Source of the DNA: Haloarculaceae archaeon
GTDB lineage: Archaea; Halobacteriota; Halobacteria; Halobacteriales; Haloarculaceae
Assembly (NCBI GenBank): GCA_018609665.1
Contig: JAHENN010000265.1
Location: forward strand, 1-17,048
Direction of reading: 5' to 3'
DNA: 17,048 bases
The notes under the pieces are model-generated. The model saw nothing but the letters and a program-made list of their open reading frames with translations. It was not told the DNA's origin and searched no databases. Of this stretch, positions 1 to 6,470 are shown piece by piece; positions within the stretch are counted from its first letter, which is position 1, and each line of letters opens with the position of its first letter. A program made the position numbers and the translations under genes.

Positions 1-344
1 ACCGAGACGGCCGCCCCGCGGTCCTTGAACGTGCCCGTCGGGTTCCGGCCCTCGTCCTTCAGGAACACGCGGTCGACGCCCATCCGGTCGGCCAGGTCGG
101 GACAGGCGACCAGCGGCGTCCCGCCGGCGCCCATCCGGTCGGCCCGCTCGGCGGGAAACGGCAGCACCGCCTCGTAGTCCCACATCGACGCGACGGGGCC
201 GCCCGTCGACAGCGAGACGGCGTCGTAGTCGTAGGTCGGGTCGAGAATCCCGCCGCAGTCGGGACACCGACCGGTCGCCATCGCGTCGAACGTCTCGCCG
301 CAGTCGAAACACCTCAACCCCTCGAACGCCTCGGTCGTCTCCAT
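1..344 (-). CDS. thrC: Threonine synthase, N-terminal part (cut by window edge)
   Basis: Threonine synthase converts O-phosphohomoserine to threonine using pyridoxal phosphate (PLP) in the cytoplasm. The 114 visible residues start at an ATG (344-342, minus strand). They open with a zinc-ribbon-like set of four cysteines (C12, C15, C27, C30), as haloarchaeal threonine synthases do. A 'GGTPL' segment follows near residue 74, then 'KDEGRNPTGTFKDRG', whose K107 fits the PLP Schiff-base lysine. The rest of the gene lies to the left of the window. A paralogous fold-type II PLP enzyme cannot be excluded from the N-terminus alone. A minus-strand TATA-like stretch at about 399-406 lies some 58 nt upstream, so a leader of about 30 nt is possible. 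The gene is divergent from phoU. Confidence 0.85.
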   Translation of the reverse strand, partial: METTEAFEGLRCFDCGETFDAMATGRCPDCGGILDPTYDYDAVSLSTGGPVASMWDYEAVLPFPAERADRMGAGGTPLVACPDLADRMGVDRVFLKDEGRNPTGTFKDRGAAVS

Positions 345-440
345 GCCGACGTCTCGGCACGCCGCCGGGTAACCGTTCCGCCGTGGAGCCGCCCCCGAAT
401 ATAATCATTTGCCGTCGTGTTACCCGGTGTATAGTGAACC

Positions 441-446
441 TTAAGG
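441..446 (+). promoter_or_regulatory. TATA-like element of the phoU gene
   Basis: TTAAGG preceded by GAACC (436-440) is centred about 26-28 nt before the ATG at 469. This matches a haloarchaeal BRE/TATA pair driving a leaderless transcript. It lies in the 124-nt divergent region shared with the threonine synthase gene. Confidence 0.6.
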
Positions 447-468
447 TCCGCGCCGACCATCCACGGGT

Positions 469-1503
469 ATGGAGACGCGCAAGGTACAGCGGCTCGGGCC
501 GTCGACGCTGGCGATGACGCTTCCGGCCGAGTGGGCCGGCGAACAGGACGTCGAGAAGGGCGACGAGGTGTCGCTGCGGATGGGGTCGAAGGGGACGCTG
601 ACCGTCATGCCGGAGTCCGTCCAGCAGGAGGAAAGCGAGGCGGTCATCCACGCCCAGAACCTCGACGCCGACGCCGTCGAGCGGGCCATCGTCGCACAGT
701 ACGTCCTCGGGCGGCGCATCATCCACGTCGAGGTCGAGGAGGGCGGCACCCTCGATTCGGCACAGATCAACGCCGTCTACAACGCCGAGACGCAGCTGAT
801 GGGGCTGGGCGTCATCGAGGAGACGCCGGAGCGCATCGCCATCCGGTGTTCGGTCGACCCGGAGGACTTCTCTCTGGACAACCTCCTGGAGCGGCTTGAG
901 TCGACCGGCTCGACGATGCGCAACGAGGCGATCAAGTCGCTGGCCCGCGGCGACCCCGACCTCGCCCAGCGGGCGCTCAACCGCGAGCGGCAGGCCAACA
1001 AGATCTTCGTGCTGCTGCTGCGGCTCATCTTCACCGCCTACCAGAACCCCAACCTGGCGCGGGCGGTCGGCCTCGACTCCGGCTTCCCGCTCATCGGCTA
1101 CCGGTCGGTCGCGAAGAACCTCGAGCTGACGGCGGACAACGCCGAGGACATCGCCGAAATCGTCCTCGAGACGGAGGGCCACACCCTCAACGTCGACGAC
1201 GGCACGATGCGCCGGGTCCGGGAGCTGACCGACGACGTCAACGCCATCACCGAACTCGGCGTGCAGGCGGCCGTCGAGCGGGACCACGACAAGGCCATCG
1301 AGACCCGCGAGCGGTTCACCGCCGTCCGCGACCGGGAGGCCGAGATCCTCGACGACCTCGAGGAGATGCCCAACGAGGACCTCCTCAAGGTGCGGGAGGT
1401 GCTGGTCAGCATCGGCCAGACCGCACAGTACGCCGTCCGGATCGCCGAGATCGCGACGAACCTCTCGCTGAACGAGGACAGCGAACACGTCTCCATCGAG
1501 TGA
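469..1503 (+). CDS. phoU: AbrB-domain PhoU family phosphate signalling regulator
   Basis: This 344-residue cytoplasmic protein is probably a phosphate-uptake regulator. Residues 1-50 ('METRKVQRLGPSTLAMTLP', then 'KGDEVSLRM') form a SpoVT/AbrB-like swapped-hairpin DNA-binding domain. The rest is helical and acidic, with two PhoU-like repeats, about residues 125-220 and 230-335. The second ends in 'LVSIGQTAQYAVRIAEIATNLSL', typical of PhoU helical bundles (residues quoted in part: 'GQTAQYAVRIAEIA'). The AbrB-PhoU fusion is a common archaeal arrangement, and its length is normal. Family members act with Pst phosphate transporters, but no pst gene is in this window, so the target is inferred. The ATG at 469 is supported by the TATA spacing. 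The gene converges with the LEA-type gene to its right, leaving only 46 nt between the two stops. Confidence 0.9.
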   Translation: METRKVQRLGPSTLAMTLPAEWAGEQDVEKGDEVSLRMGSKGTLTVMPESVQQEESEAVIHAQNLDADAVERAIVAQYVLGRRIIHVEVEEGGTLDSAQINAVYNAETQLMGLGVIEETPERIAIRCSVDPEDFSLDNLLERLESTGSTMRNEAIKSLARGDPDLAQRALNRERQANKIFVLLLRLIFTAYQNPNLARAVGLDSGFPLIGYRSVAKNLELTADNAEDIAEIVLETEGHTLNVDDGTMRRVRELTDDVNAITELGVQAAVERDHDKAIETRERFTAVRDREAEILDDLEEMPNEDLLKVREVLVSIGQTAQYAVRIAEIATNLSLNEDSEHVSIE

Positions 1504-1519
1504 CGGCGGCCGGCCGCCG
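1504..1519. terminator. 16-bp perfect palindrome between convergent genes
   Basis: CGGCGGCCGGCCGCCG starts directly after the phoU stop codon and is a perfect inverted repeat. In the 46-nt gap between two convergent genes it may act as a bidirectional transcription end signal. There is no T-run after it, so a classical intrinsic terminator is not shown. Confidence 0.35.
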
Positions 1520-1549
1520 GACCCCCGGCGACGGCCGAGTCGGTGCGGC

Positions 1550-2752
1550 TCAGATCAGCCCGTCGTCGGTCGGCGTGGGCGTCGGCTCCGCCGTCGGCGT
1601 CTCGTCGTCCGCCGGATCGTCGACCGGGTCCACTGGCTCCGGCGTGGCGGTCGGCGTCCCGTCGTCGACTGGCCCGTCGACCGGGTCGGCCGGCTCCGGC
1701 GTCGGTGTCGGTGTCGGCGTGGGCTCCGGCGTGGCCGTCCCGTCGTCGGCCGGGGTCGGGGTCGTCTCGTCTCGATCCGTCGAGGCGTTCTTGTTGCCGA
1801 AGATATCCGTCTCGATGGTCCGCTCGTAGGTGAGCTCGTCCAGCGGCACCCGGACGTCCTGCGGGAGCAGTTCGCCGGAGACCACCGCGTAGAACTCGAT
1901 GCGGAGGTCGGTCACCTGGTCGTTCCGCAGGTGCGTCACCCACCAGTCGTCGAGGTTGCCGTTGCGGATCAGCGTCTCCGTCCGGATGGTCTCGGTCCCG
2001 CCGGGCGGAATCGCCGTCGCCTCCTCCGTCCGGCCCTCGCCGACCGCCACCCCGTTCATCGTGATCTCGTAGCCGAGTTCGGTGACGGTGAACGGCACCG
2101 TCTTGGGGTTGTAGACGAGAAACTCCATGTCGATGGGCGTCGTCTCGGCGGTCGCCTCGCCCCACGAGGCGCTCGTCCGGTTGACGTAGAGGATGGGGTT
2201 CCGGACGCCCGGCGGCGGGTCGTCGGCCTCGACGGGGCGGGTCTCGTCGGAGTTGAACTGCCCGATGATGTCCGTCTCGACCTCCTGCTCCTGGGTGATG
2301 TCGAACTGCCGCTCGCCGAGCAGCGACGTCCGGACCGTCGCGTTGATCGTGACGACCGTCCGCTCGTCGCCGTTGACGTGGGTCACCCACCACGTCGGAA
2401 TCCGCTCGTTGTCCATCCGGGTGGTGAACTCCAGCGTCGAGTTGCCGGGCTCGACGCCCAGCCCCTCGCGGCCGCCGACGGCCATCGCGACGTCGTTCAT
2501 CCGGACGGTGTAGTTGATCGTCGTGTTACCGAGCTGTACGCCGACCGGATTGGGGTTGTCGACGACGAGGTCGGTGTCGATGACGGTCGTCTCGTTGTCG
2601 ACCTCGCCGAACCGGTTGTCGACCGCCTCGACGGCCGGCGTCCCGAGCACACCCAGCGCGACGGCACCGACCAGCGACGCCACGAGCACGCCGACGACCG
2701 CGCCGGCGACCTTCAGCCGCCCGGCGGTGACGATTTCGCCGAGTCCGTCCAT
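1550..2752 (-). CDS. Membrane-anchored protein with two LEA14/WHy domains
   Basis: This 400-residue protein is probably exposed on the cell surface. Residues 1-11 are cytoplasmic and a single hydrophobic helix spans about 13-37 ('LKVAGAVVGVLVASLVGA'). Two related beta-sandwich repeats follow, about residues 52-165 and 186-318. Each has the LEA-type-2/WHy signature 'VVDNPNPV' or 'LVYNPKTVP', a 'WWVTH' motif (121-125 and 270-274) and an ending 'ETDI(I/F)G'. Residues 326-400 are a Thr/Pro/Asp-rich tail that looks disordered. At least six N-x-S/T sequons (for example N53, N76, N104, N137, N191, N323) fit an outside location. WHy proteins are linked to desiccation and stress tolerance, but the role here is unknown. 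An upstream extension by 31 codons is open, but TATA spacing selects the ATG at 2752. Confidence 0.85.
   Translation of the reverse strand: MDGLGEIVTAGRLKVAGAVVGVLVASLVGAVALGVLGTPAVEAVDNRFGEVDNETTVIDTDLVVDNPNPVGVQLGNTTINYTVRMNDVAMAVGGREGLGVEPGNSTLEFTTRMDNERIPTWWVTHVNGDERTVVTINATVRTSLLGERQFDITQEQEVETDIIGQFNSDETRPVEADDPPPGVRNPILYVNRTSASWGEATAETTPIDMEFLVYNPKTVPFTVTELGYEITMNGVAVGEGRTEEATAIPPGGTETIRTETLIRNGNLDDWWVTHLRNDQVTDLRIEFYAVVSGELLPQDVRVPLDELTYERTIETDIFGNKNASTDRDETTPTPADDGTATPEPTPTPTPTPEPADPVDGPVDDGTPTATPEPVDPVDDPADDETPTAEPTPTPTDDGLI
1593..1706. repeat. Two tandem 57-bp units encoding the Pro/Thr/Asp tail
   Basis: Units 1593-1649 and 1650-1706 both begin GTCGGCGTC and share CGTCGACCGGGTC and GGCTCCGGCGT. 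They agree at roughly three quarters of positions. They encode a repeated 19-residue segment of the WHy protein tail ('EPVDPVDDPADDETPTA' against 'EPADPVDGPVDDGTPTA'). The period is a multiple of three, so copy-number change would keep the frame. A further low-complexity GTCGGTGTCGGTGTC run follows to about 1725. Confidence 0.7.
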
Positions 2753-2776
2753 CGTGGGGGCGGACGCCCGGCCGGG

Positions 2777-2784
2777 TAAAAATA
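2777..2784 (-). promoter_or_regulatory. TATA box of the WHy-domain gene
   Basis: On the minus strand this reads TATTTTTA, centred 28 nt before the ATG at 2752. It is one of the clearest TATA boxes in the window. It sits inside a short imperfect inverted repeat, GGGTAAAAATACCC (2774-2787). Confidence 0.65.
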
Positions 2785-2820
2785 CCCCCGGGTCGAGGCG
2801 TCCCCGCCGCGACCGCCGGA

Positions 2821-2828
2821 ATTTATAC
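2821..2828 (+). promoter_or_regulatory. TATA box of the 61-residue membrane protein gene
   Basis: ATTTATAC is centred about 26 nt before the ATG at 2851 and fits a leaderless transcript. With the element at 2777-2784 it makes a compact divergent promoter pair of under 100 nt. Confidence 0.65.
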
Positions 2829-2850
2829 CCGCCGTCGCGTACCACGGGTC

Positions 2851-3036
2851 ATGAGCACGGCTTCGACGGACAAACGCATCGCCGTCCCGCTGACCTTCGG
2901 CCTCGTCGCCCTCTTCGGTGCCGTCGGGATGACCGTCTTCGGCATCACCGGCGACCAGGTGGCCTCGGGCTGGTCGTTCGCCGTCGCGATGGTCGCCGGC
3001 GGACTGTCGGTCGCCGCCTACCACGCCTACGGCTGA
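2851..3036 (+). CDS. Small two-helix membrane protein, function unknown
   Basis: This is a 61-residue hydrophobic protein. Residues 1-9 are polar. Two membrane helices follow at about 10-30 ('AVPLTFGLVALFGAVGMTVF') and 38-59 ('ASGWSFAVAMVAGGLSVAAY'), joined by a short 'GITGDQV' loop. Small two-helix proteins of this shape are widespread in haloarchaea under DUF names (possibly DUF7525; I am not sure of the number). A clear TATA box and strong GC bias at third codon positions support a real gene despite the size. It is followed 38 nt later by another small gene with its own promoter. No function can be given from sequence. Confidence 0.75.
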   Translation: MSTASTDKRIAVPLTFGLVALFGAVGMTVFGITGDQVASGWSFAVAMVAGGLSVAAYHAYG

Positions 3037-3045
3037 GGGATGGGG

Positions 3046-3051
3046 CTTAAG
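3046..3051 (+). promoter_or_regulatory. TATA-like element of the small winged-helix gene
   Basis: CTTAAG is centred 26-27 nt before the ATG at 3075, just after the stop of the preceding gene. The small winged-helix gene is therefore probably transcribed on its own. Confidence 0.55.
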
Positions 3052-3074
3052 ACGCTCGCTCCCTACAATCGGGT

Positions 3075-3299
3075 ATGACCGAACTGAGCGAGGAGGACGA
3101 ACGCATTCTCTCGTACCTGCGGGACCGGGCGGCGGGAGGCAAGCGGTACTTCCGCTCGAAGGGGATCGCCGAGGCCATTGGCCTGACCGCCAAACAGGTC
3201 GGCTCCCGTCTCCCTCGTCTCGACGAGCAGTCCGAAGACGTCGACATCGAGAAGTGGTCCCGCGCCCGGTCGACCACCTGGCGCGTCACGCCCGAGTGA
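3075..3299 (+). CDS. Small winged-helix protein (probably DUF7123 family)
   Basis: This 74-residue protein has the layout of a winged helix-turn-helix. Helix 1 is 'EDERILSYLRDRA', 'KRYFRSKGIAEAIGLTAKQVGSRLPRL' covers the turn and recognition helix (residues about 23-49), and the wing ends in 'STTWRVTPE'. The closing 'W(S)...STTW.V' pattern is what I remember of haloarchaeal DUF7123 proteins, a family of unknown function. It probably binds DNA or takes part in regulation, but no target can be seen. The start is supported by a TATA-like element. The next gene is 151 nt away and has a separate promoter. Confidence 0.75.
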   Translation: MTELSEEDERILSYLRDRAAGGKRYFRSKGIAEAIGLTAKQVGSRLPRLDEQSEDVDIEKWSRARSTTWRVTPE

Positions 3300-3379
3300 C
3301 GGCGGCCCCCGCGGGCACCCGCGACGCGGTGTCGGCAACGCGACTCCGCGGCGCTCGCCCGGAACGTCCCGCTCCACGG

Positions 3380-3401
3380 CGGCGACCCGCGGCGGTCGCC
3401 G
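3380..3401 (+). terminator. 8-bp GC hairpin after the small winged-helix gene
   Basis: CGGCGACC (3380-3387) pairs perfectly with GGTCGCCG (3394-3401) around a 6-nt loop. It lies 80 nt past the preceding stop. A second weak stem (CGCC/GGCG, about 3405-3417) precedes the run TCTTTTT at 3419-3425. Together these could end the upstream transcript, but the same T-run is also well placed as the next gene's TATA element. The rest of 3300-3450 holds no gene that I can see. Confidence 0.35.
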
Positions 3402-3418
3402 TGACGCCGCAAGGGCGG

Positions 3419-3425
3419 TCTTTTT
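3419..3425 (+). promoter_or_regulatory. TATA-like element of the SRPBCC-nitrilase operon
   Basis: TCTTTTT is centred about 28 nt before the ATG at 3451. A TTG at 3424 opens the same frame nine codons earlier, but it lies inside this element, so the ATG is preferred. Confidence 0.5.
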
Positions 3426-3450
3426 GTCCCCGCCTCCCCTCGACTCGGCA

Positions 3451-3873
3451 ATGACCGTTCGCGTCGAGCGGGTGTTCGAACTGCCCGCCCCGCCGGCGGA
3501 CGTCTGGGCGTTCATCGCCGACGCCGAGCGCCGCGCCGGGGCGATAAGCGTCGTCGAGGACTTCGAGACCACCGGCGACCGGACCGCCACCTGGCACGTC
3601 GAACTGCCCATCCCGCGGATGGACCGCACCATCGCCGTCGAGACCGAGGACGTCGAACTGGACGAACCGCGGTACGTCGAGTTCGTCGGCCGCTCGCGGG
3701 CGATGAACGTCCAGGGCGAACACACCCTCGAGGCGACCGACGACGGCACGCGGCTGATCAACCGGTTCATCGTCGACGGGCGGCTGCCGGGCGTGGAGAC
3801 GTACTTCAAGCGAAAGCTCGACGACGAGCTGGCCAACCTCGAGGCCGACGCCCGGGCGTTTCTCGAGCCGTGA
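3451..3873 (+). CDS. SRPBCC (START/polyketide-cyclase-like) ligand-binding protein
   Basis: This 140-residue protein is about the normal length for the SRPBCC helix-grip fold, which holds hydrophobic ligands in a deep cavity. It opens with the usual first strand and helix, 'RVERVFELPAPPADVWAFIAD', seen here in part as 'ELPAPPADVWAFI' (residues about 10-22). The middle has 'WHVELPIPRMDRTI', and a long C-terminal helix ends it ('LDDELANLEADARAFLEP'). The ligand is not predictable. Its TGA stop overlaps the GTG start of the next gene (GTGA, 3870-3873), so the two are very likely translated together and may share a substrate or process. Confidence 0.85.
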   Translation: MTVRVERVFELPAPPADVWAFIADAERRAGAISVVEDFETTGDRTATWHVELPIPRMDRTIAVETEDVELDEPRYVEFVGRSRAMNVQGEHTLEATDDGTRLINRFIVDGRLPGVETYFKRKLDDELANLEADARAFLEP

Positions 3874-4679
3874 GACTCGCGCTCGCCCAGCAGACGGTCG
3901 CGGGCGGCGCCGTCGCGGCCAACGTCGACCGCGCCGTCGCGGCCGTCGAAGACGCGGCCGCCGACGGCGCCGACTGCGTCGCGCTGCCGGAGCTGTTCAC
4001 CGTCGGCTACTTCGCCTTCGACGACTACGCCGACGCGGCCGAGCCGCTCGGCGGCCCGACCCACCGGCGGCTCCGGGCGGCCGCAGTCGAGCACGGCGTC
4101 GCCGTCCTCGCGGGGACGATGGTCGAGGACCTGGCGGCGTCGGCGGCCGCCGGCGCGTCCGTCCCGGCGCCGGAGGGGCTGGCGAACACCGCGGTCCTCT
4201 ACGACGCCGACGGCGACCGGCGGCTGGTCTACCGGAAACGCCACCTCTTCGGCTACGACTCCGCGGAGGCCGGGCTGCTCGTTCCCGGCGAGCGCCTCCC
4301 CACGACGGACCTCGGCGGCCACACCGTCGGCGTGACGACCTGCTACGACCTCCGGTTTCCGGAGCTGTACCGCCGGCTCGTCGACGACGGGGCGACGCTG
4401 CTGCTGGTGCCGAGCGCCTGGCCGTACCCCCGCGTCGAACACTGGAAGCTGCTGCCGCGGGCCCGCGCCGTCGAGAACCTGCTGTACGTCGGCGCGGTCA
4501 ACGGCGCGGCGGCCGCCGACGCCGACACGGAGCTGGTCGGCCGCTCGACCGTCTACGACCCCTGGGGGACGCCCGTGGCGACCACCGGCGAGGAGCCGGC
4601 GGTCGTGACCGCCGACGCCGACCCCGGCCGCGTCGAGACGGTCCGGGCGGAGTTCCCCGCCCTCGACGACCGCCGGTAG
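3870..4679 (+). CDS. Nitrilase-superfamily carbon-nitrogen hydrolase
   Basis: This 269-residue cytoplasmic enzyme hydrolyses a C-N bond, most likely an amide in the omega-amidase/amidohydrolase branch, not a nitrile. The Glu-Lys-Cys triad is complete: E41 in 'LPELF', K123 in 'YRKRHLF' and C158 in 'TTCYDLRFPELYR'. The last motif is typical of the Nit2/omega-amidase-like branch. The N-terminus 'MRLALAQQTV' fits the family start. The GTG start at 3870 overlaps the SRPBCC stop by four bases, and no ATG lies nearby. About 25 residues rich in Ala and Gly (88-104) look like a loop insertion. The exact substrate (for example a dicarboxylate monoamide or an N-carbamoyl compound) cannot be read from sequence. 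Confidence 0.88.
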   Translation: MRLALAQQTVAGGAVAANVDRAVAAVEDAAADGADCVALPELFTVGYFAFDDYADAAEPLGGPTHRRLRAAAVEHGVAVLAGTMVEDLAASAAAGASVPAPEGLANTAVLYDADGDRRLVYRKRHLFGYDSAEAGLLVPGERLPTTDLGGHTVGVTTCYDLRFPELYRRLVDDGATLLLVPSAWPYPRVEHWKLLPRARAVENLLYVGAVNGAAAADADTELVGRSTVYDPWGTPVATTGEEPAVVTADADPGRVETVRAEFPALDDRR

Positions 4680-4697
4680 CCTCCCCGGACAGCAGGG

Positions 4698-4705
4698 TTT
4701 ATAAG
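4698..4705 (+). promoter_or_regulatory. Orphan TATA-like element in a convergent intergenic region
   Basis: TTTATAAG preceded by GCAGGG is one of the best TATA matches in the window, yet no recognised gene follows on this strand. The predicted start of transcription is about 4726-4732. It lies in the 190-nt gap between the nitrilase stop and the 3' end of the convergent aldehyde dehydrogenase gene. It might drive a small RNA, an antisense transcript or a very short peptide. Confidence 0.4.
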
Positions 4706-4793
4706 TGGTGGCGACGTACGTCCGGTTGCCTGACCGACGCTTTTCTCGTCGAGATGGCAAAACAAACGGCCCGCCGCGAGCGCCCGACCACCT

Positions 4794-4820
4794 GCGCCGG
4801 AGACGCCCGGCATCCGGCGC
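4794..4820. other. Perfect 8-bp hairpin, possible terminator or small-RNA element
   Basis: GCGCCGGA (4794-4801) pairs with TCCGGCGC (4813-4820) around an 11-nt loop. It is between two convergent stops (4679 and 4870) and about 65-70 nt after the start predicted from the orphan TATA element. It could end transcripts from either side or be part of a small RNA. The remaining sequence of 4680-4869 includes an ATG at 4754 whose frame runs antisense into the aldehyde dehydrogenase gene and is not convincing. Confidence 0.35.
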
Positions 4821-4869
4821 CTCTCATCCCGCCTCGCCTTGCGTTTCGACTCGATTCCTCGCCTCCTGA

Positions 4870-6378
4870 TCAGTCCTCGGTCGTGATGTCAGCCGACAGC
4901 CCCTGCGCCAGCTCGATCTCCGGGGCGTTGTTCAGCGTCCAGGCGGTCCGCTCGGTGACGGCCTCGATGACGCCGCGGGCCGACGGCGCCCCGTTGCCGG
5001 ACTTCTTGACGCCGCCGAACGGCAGCTGGACCTCCGCGCCGATGCACGGCAGGTTGCCGTAGGCCAGCCCGACCTCCGCGCGGTCGCGGTAGCGGTTGAT
5101 CTGCCGGTAGTCCTCGCTGATGACCGCGCCGGCCAGCCCGTAGTCGACGCTGTTGTGGATCTCGAGGGCGCGGTCGATGTCGCCGTCGTACTCGACGAGC
5201 GCGACGTGGGGGCCGAACACCTCCTCCCGCAGGCACCGGAGGTCGGGCTCGTAGTCGATCTCGTAGACGAACGGCCCGACCCAGTGGCCCTCGGCGTGGC
5301 CGTCGGGGATTTCCTCGTCGCCGAGTTCGGCGCGGTCGACGAGCACCTCGGCGCCCTCCTTCCGGGCGAGGTCGTTGTACCGGTGGAACTTCTCGACCTG
5401 ATCGGCGTCGACGACCGGCCCCATGAACGTCTCCGGGTCGAGCGGGTCGCCGACGGCCACCGACTCCGCGAGGTCGACGAACCGGCGCTTGAACTCGTCG
5501 TAGACGTCGGAATGGACGATGAGCCGCTCGCTGGAGACGCAGCGCTGGCCCGTCGTCTTGAACGACGACATCACCGCCGAGTGGACGGCGGTGTCGAGGT
5601 CGGCCTCGTCGGTGACGACGACCGCGTTCTTTCCGCCCATCTCGCAGGAGGCGTTCTTCGCGGGGTCGGCAGCGACCTGCCGGGCAATCTCGTGGCCGAC
5701 CTCGGCGCTGCCGGTGAAGAGGACGGTGTCGACGTCGCCGTCGACGATGTCGGCGCCGGCGTCGCCGAACCCCTGTACGAGGTTGAACACGCCGTCCGGA
5801 ATGTCCGTGTCGTCGAACATCTCGGCGATGATCTGCCCGCACCACGGCGTCTGCTCGGCGGGCTTCCAGACGACGGTGTTGCCCTCCACCAGCGACACCG
5901 CCATGTGCCAGAAGGGGATGGCGACGGGGAAGTTCCACGGCGTGATGCAGCCGACGACGCCGCGCGGCTTCCGCCGCATGTAGGCGTCCTTGTCGGCGAT
6001 CTCCGAGGGGACGACGTCGCCGTGGGGGTGGCGGGCGTCGCCGGCGGCCCACTCGACCATGTGCCAGGCCTCCGTCACGTCGGCCTTCCCCTCGCCGATT
6101 TCCTTGCCGCACTCCATGCTGACGATCTCGCCCAGTTCCTCGTGGCGGTCCCGCAGCTCGTGGTATATCTCCCAGAGGTACTCCGCGCGGTCGATGTAGG
6201 AGCGGTCCCGCCAGGCCTCGGCGGCGTCGTTGGCGGCCGCGATCGCCGCCTCGACCTCCGAGCCGGTCGCTCGCGGGAAGCTCCCGAGCGTCTCGCCGGT
6301 CGCGGGGTTGTGGCTCTCGAAGTCCTCGCCCTCGCCGGCGACCCACTCGCCGTCGATGTAGTGGTCGTACTTCGCCAT
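4870..6378 (-). CDS. NAD(P)-dependent aldehyde dehydrogenase
   Basis: This 502-residue enzyme oxidises an aldehyde to a carboxylate with NAD(P)+. All family residues are present: N149 in 'TPWNFP', K172 in 'WKPAEQTP', the 'FTGSAEVG' cofactor motif (221-228), general base E246 in 'EMGGKN', nucleophile C280 in 'GQRCVSSERLIVH', and E386/F388 in 'EEVFGP'. The length is normal. The 'GQRC...RLIVH' region and the C-terminal 'GVKKSGNG' recall the ALDH7, semialdehyde and pyrroline-carboxylate dehydrogenase branches, so a semialdehyde substrate is plausible. That is inference, and family alone does not fix the substrate. The ATG at 6378 follows a TATA element at the leaderless distance. The gene is divergent from the DUF5787 gene and convergent with the nitrilase gene. 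Confidence 0.92.
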   Translation of the reverse strand: MAKYDHYIDGEWVAGEGEDFESHNPATGETLGSFPRATGSEVEAAIAAANDAAEAWRDRSYIDRAEYLWEIYHELRDRHEELGEIVSMECGKEIGEGKADVTEAWHMVEWAAGDARHPHGDVVPSEIADKDAYMRRKPRGVVGCITPWNFPVAIPFWHMAVSLVEGNTVVWKPAEQTPWCGQIIAEMFDDTDIPDGVFNLVQGFGDAGADIVDGDVDTVLFTGSAEVGHEIARQVAADPAKNASCEMGGKNAVVVTDEADLDTAVHSAVMSSFKTTGQRCVSSERLIVHSDVYDEFKRRFVDLAESVAVGDPLDPETFMGPVVDADQVEKFHRYNDLARKEGAEVLVDRAELGDEEIPDGHAEGHWVGPFVYEIDYEPDLRCLREEVFGPHVALVEYDGDIDRALEIHNSVDYGLAGAVISEDYRQINRYRDRAEVGLAYGNLPCIGAEVQLPFGGVKKSGNGAPSARGVIEAVTERTAWTLNNAPEIELAQGLSADITTED

Positions 6379-6402
6379 GCCCGATTCTTGCGTGCGCGGC
6401 GT

Positions 6403-6409
6403 GAAAAAT
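6403..6409 (-). promoter_or_regulatory. TATA-like element of the aldehyde dehydrogenase gene
   Basis: On the minus strand this reads ATTTTTC, centred about 28 nt before the ATG at 6378. It is separated by about 35 nt from the divergent element of the DUF5787 gene. Confidence 0.55.
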
Positions 6410-6440
6410 GTGGGCGGCCCGACCCCGCGGGGGCGAACCG

Positions 6441-6446
6441 CTTACG
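6441..6446 (+). promoter_or_regulatory. TATA-like element that fixes the DUF5787 start
   Basis: CTTACG preceded by GAACCG is centred about 28 nt before the GTG at 6471. The frame is open upstream to 6408, so this spacing is the main reason to choose GTG 6471 as the start. Confidence 0.5.
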
Positions 6447-6470
6447 TCTCCGCCCCTCCGACCGTCGCCC

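Noticed and set aside
1098..2393. Long minus-strand frame of 431 codons overlapping phoU and the WHy gene
   Set aside because: It is Arg/Gly-rich, basic and has no family motifs, unlike acidic haloarchaeal proteins. It is a GC-driven shadow of two real genes.
3300..3450. Small frame 3254-3454 between the winged-helix and SRPBCC genes
   Set aside because: Basic, Arg/Pro-rich translation overlapping both genes, with no promoter at the proper distance.
3063..4760. Long minus-strand frame of 565 codons antisense to the SRPBCC and nitrilase genes
   Set aside because: Both overlapped genes have clear family motifs and catalytic residues; the antisense frame has none and no promoter.
4754..5062. 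ATG-started 102-codon frame after the orphan TATA element
   Set aside because: Two thirds of it is antisense to the aldehyde dehydrogenase 3' end, and composition is Ser/Pro-rich without haloarchaeal acidity. A very short peptide cannot be fully excluded.
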